A stretch of DNA of 5,891 nucleotides from the NCBI RefSeq assembly GCF_020024835.1, contig NZ_JAHHTD010000056.1:1-5891 (forward strand), read 5' to 3'. A program made the translations under genes and the position numbers. This DNA comes from Campylobacter sp. (GTDB lineage Bacteria > Campylobacterota > Campylobacteria > Campylobacterales > Campylobacteraceae). Below the pieces are notes generated by a model. The model searched no databases. It saw only the letters and a program-made list of their open reading frames with translations, and was not told where the DNA came from. Shown here piece after piece: positions 5,862-5,891 of the stretch (position 1 is the stretch's first letter; every line of letters starts with the position of its first letter).

Positions 5862-5891
5862 AACAAGATAAAGTATTAACTTTATCTTGTT
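5862..5891 (-). terminator. Hairpin at window edge, probable terminator of the next gene out
   Basis: aacaagataaagt (5862-5874) and actttatcttgtt (5879-5891) form a perfect 13-bp stem with a 4-base loop. Read on the - strand it is followed by the U-rich TATATTGTATTT, which would fit the end of a gene beyond the right edge, codirectional with aspA. The + strand continuation is outside the window, so orientation is not certain. Confidence 0.6.

Overview
The window looks like ordinary chromosome from a thermotolerant Campylobacter or a close relative in the Campylobacterales. The DNA is very AT-rich. The coding style is lysine/asparagine-rich, with A/T-ending codons. The -10 boxes are TATAAT-like with no clear -35. 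The aspA-dcuA pair encodes proteins of the Campylobacter type. The species cannot be fixed from this stretch alone. From memory, aspA-dcuA in C. jejuni NCTC 11168 is followed by lipoprotein genes, and the order here differs, so another Campylobacter species (for example of the lari group) is plausible but unproven.

Layout from left to right. (1) The 3' part of a radical SAM/SPASM gene on the + strand; its true start lies before the window, because the CxxxCxxC cluster motif is already in frame at bases 24-47. (2) Converging on it, a - strand gene for a secreted FlgT/LPP20-like protein with a CsgG-like second half. (3) A + strand tRNA-Ser(GGA) divergent from that gene. (4) Directly against the tRNA 3' end with no spacer, the stop codon of a - strand SprA-related putative metalloprotease (HEAAH motif), which carries an in-frame 15-bp tandem repeat. 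(5) A + strand tRNA(CAT), most likely elongator Met. (6) An AT-rich gap ending in the rho-independent terminator of the next operon. (7) The - strand operon aspA-dcuA, read from right to left, with a recognisable promoter before aspA. (8) About 280 bp of non-coding DNA to the window edge, holding the aspA promoter, an AT-rich inverted repeat and a 13-bp hairpin that is probably the terminator of the next gene out.

How the genes work together. Only aspA and dcuA form a clear functional unit. DcuA exchanges C4-dicarboxylates such as aspartate, fumarate and succinate across the inner membrane. AspA converts aspartate to fumarate and ammonia, so aspartate can serve as a carbon source and feed fumarate respiration. 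The other three protein genes are separate conserved accessory or envelope functions without a shared pathway visible here. I see no mobile element, CRISPR array, phase-variable homopolymeric G/C tract or defence system. The most useful points are the partial radical SAM gene, the start correction for dcuA, and the tight head-to-tail and overlapping-promoter arrangement around tRNA-Ser.
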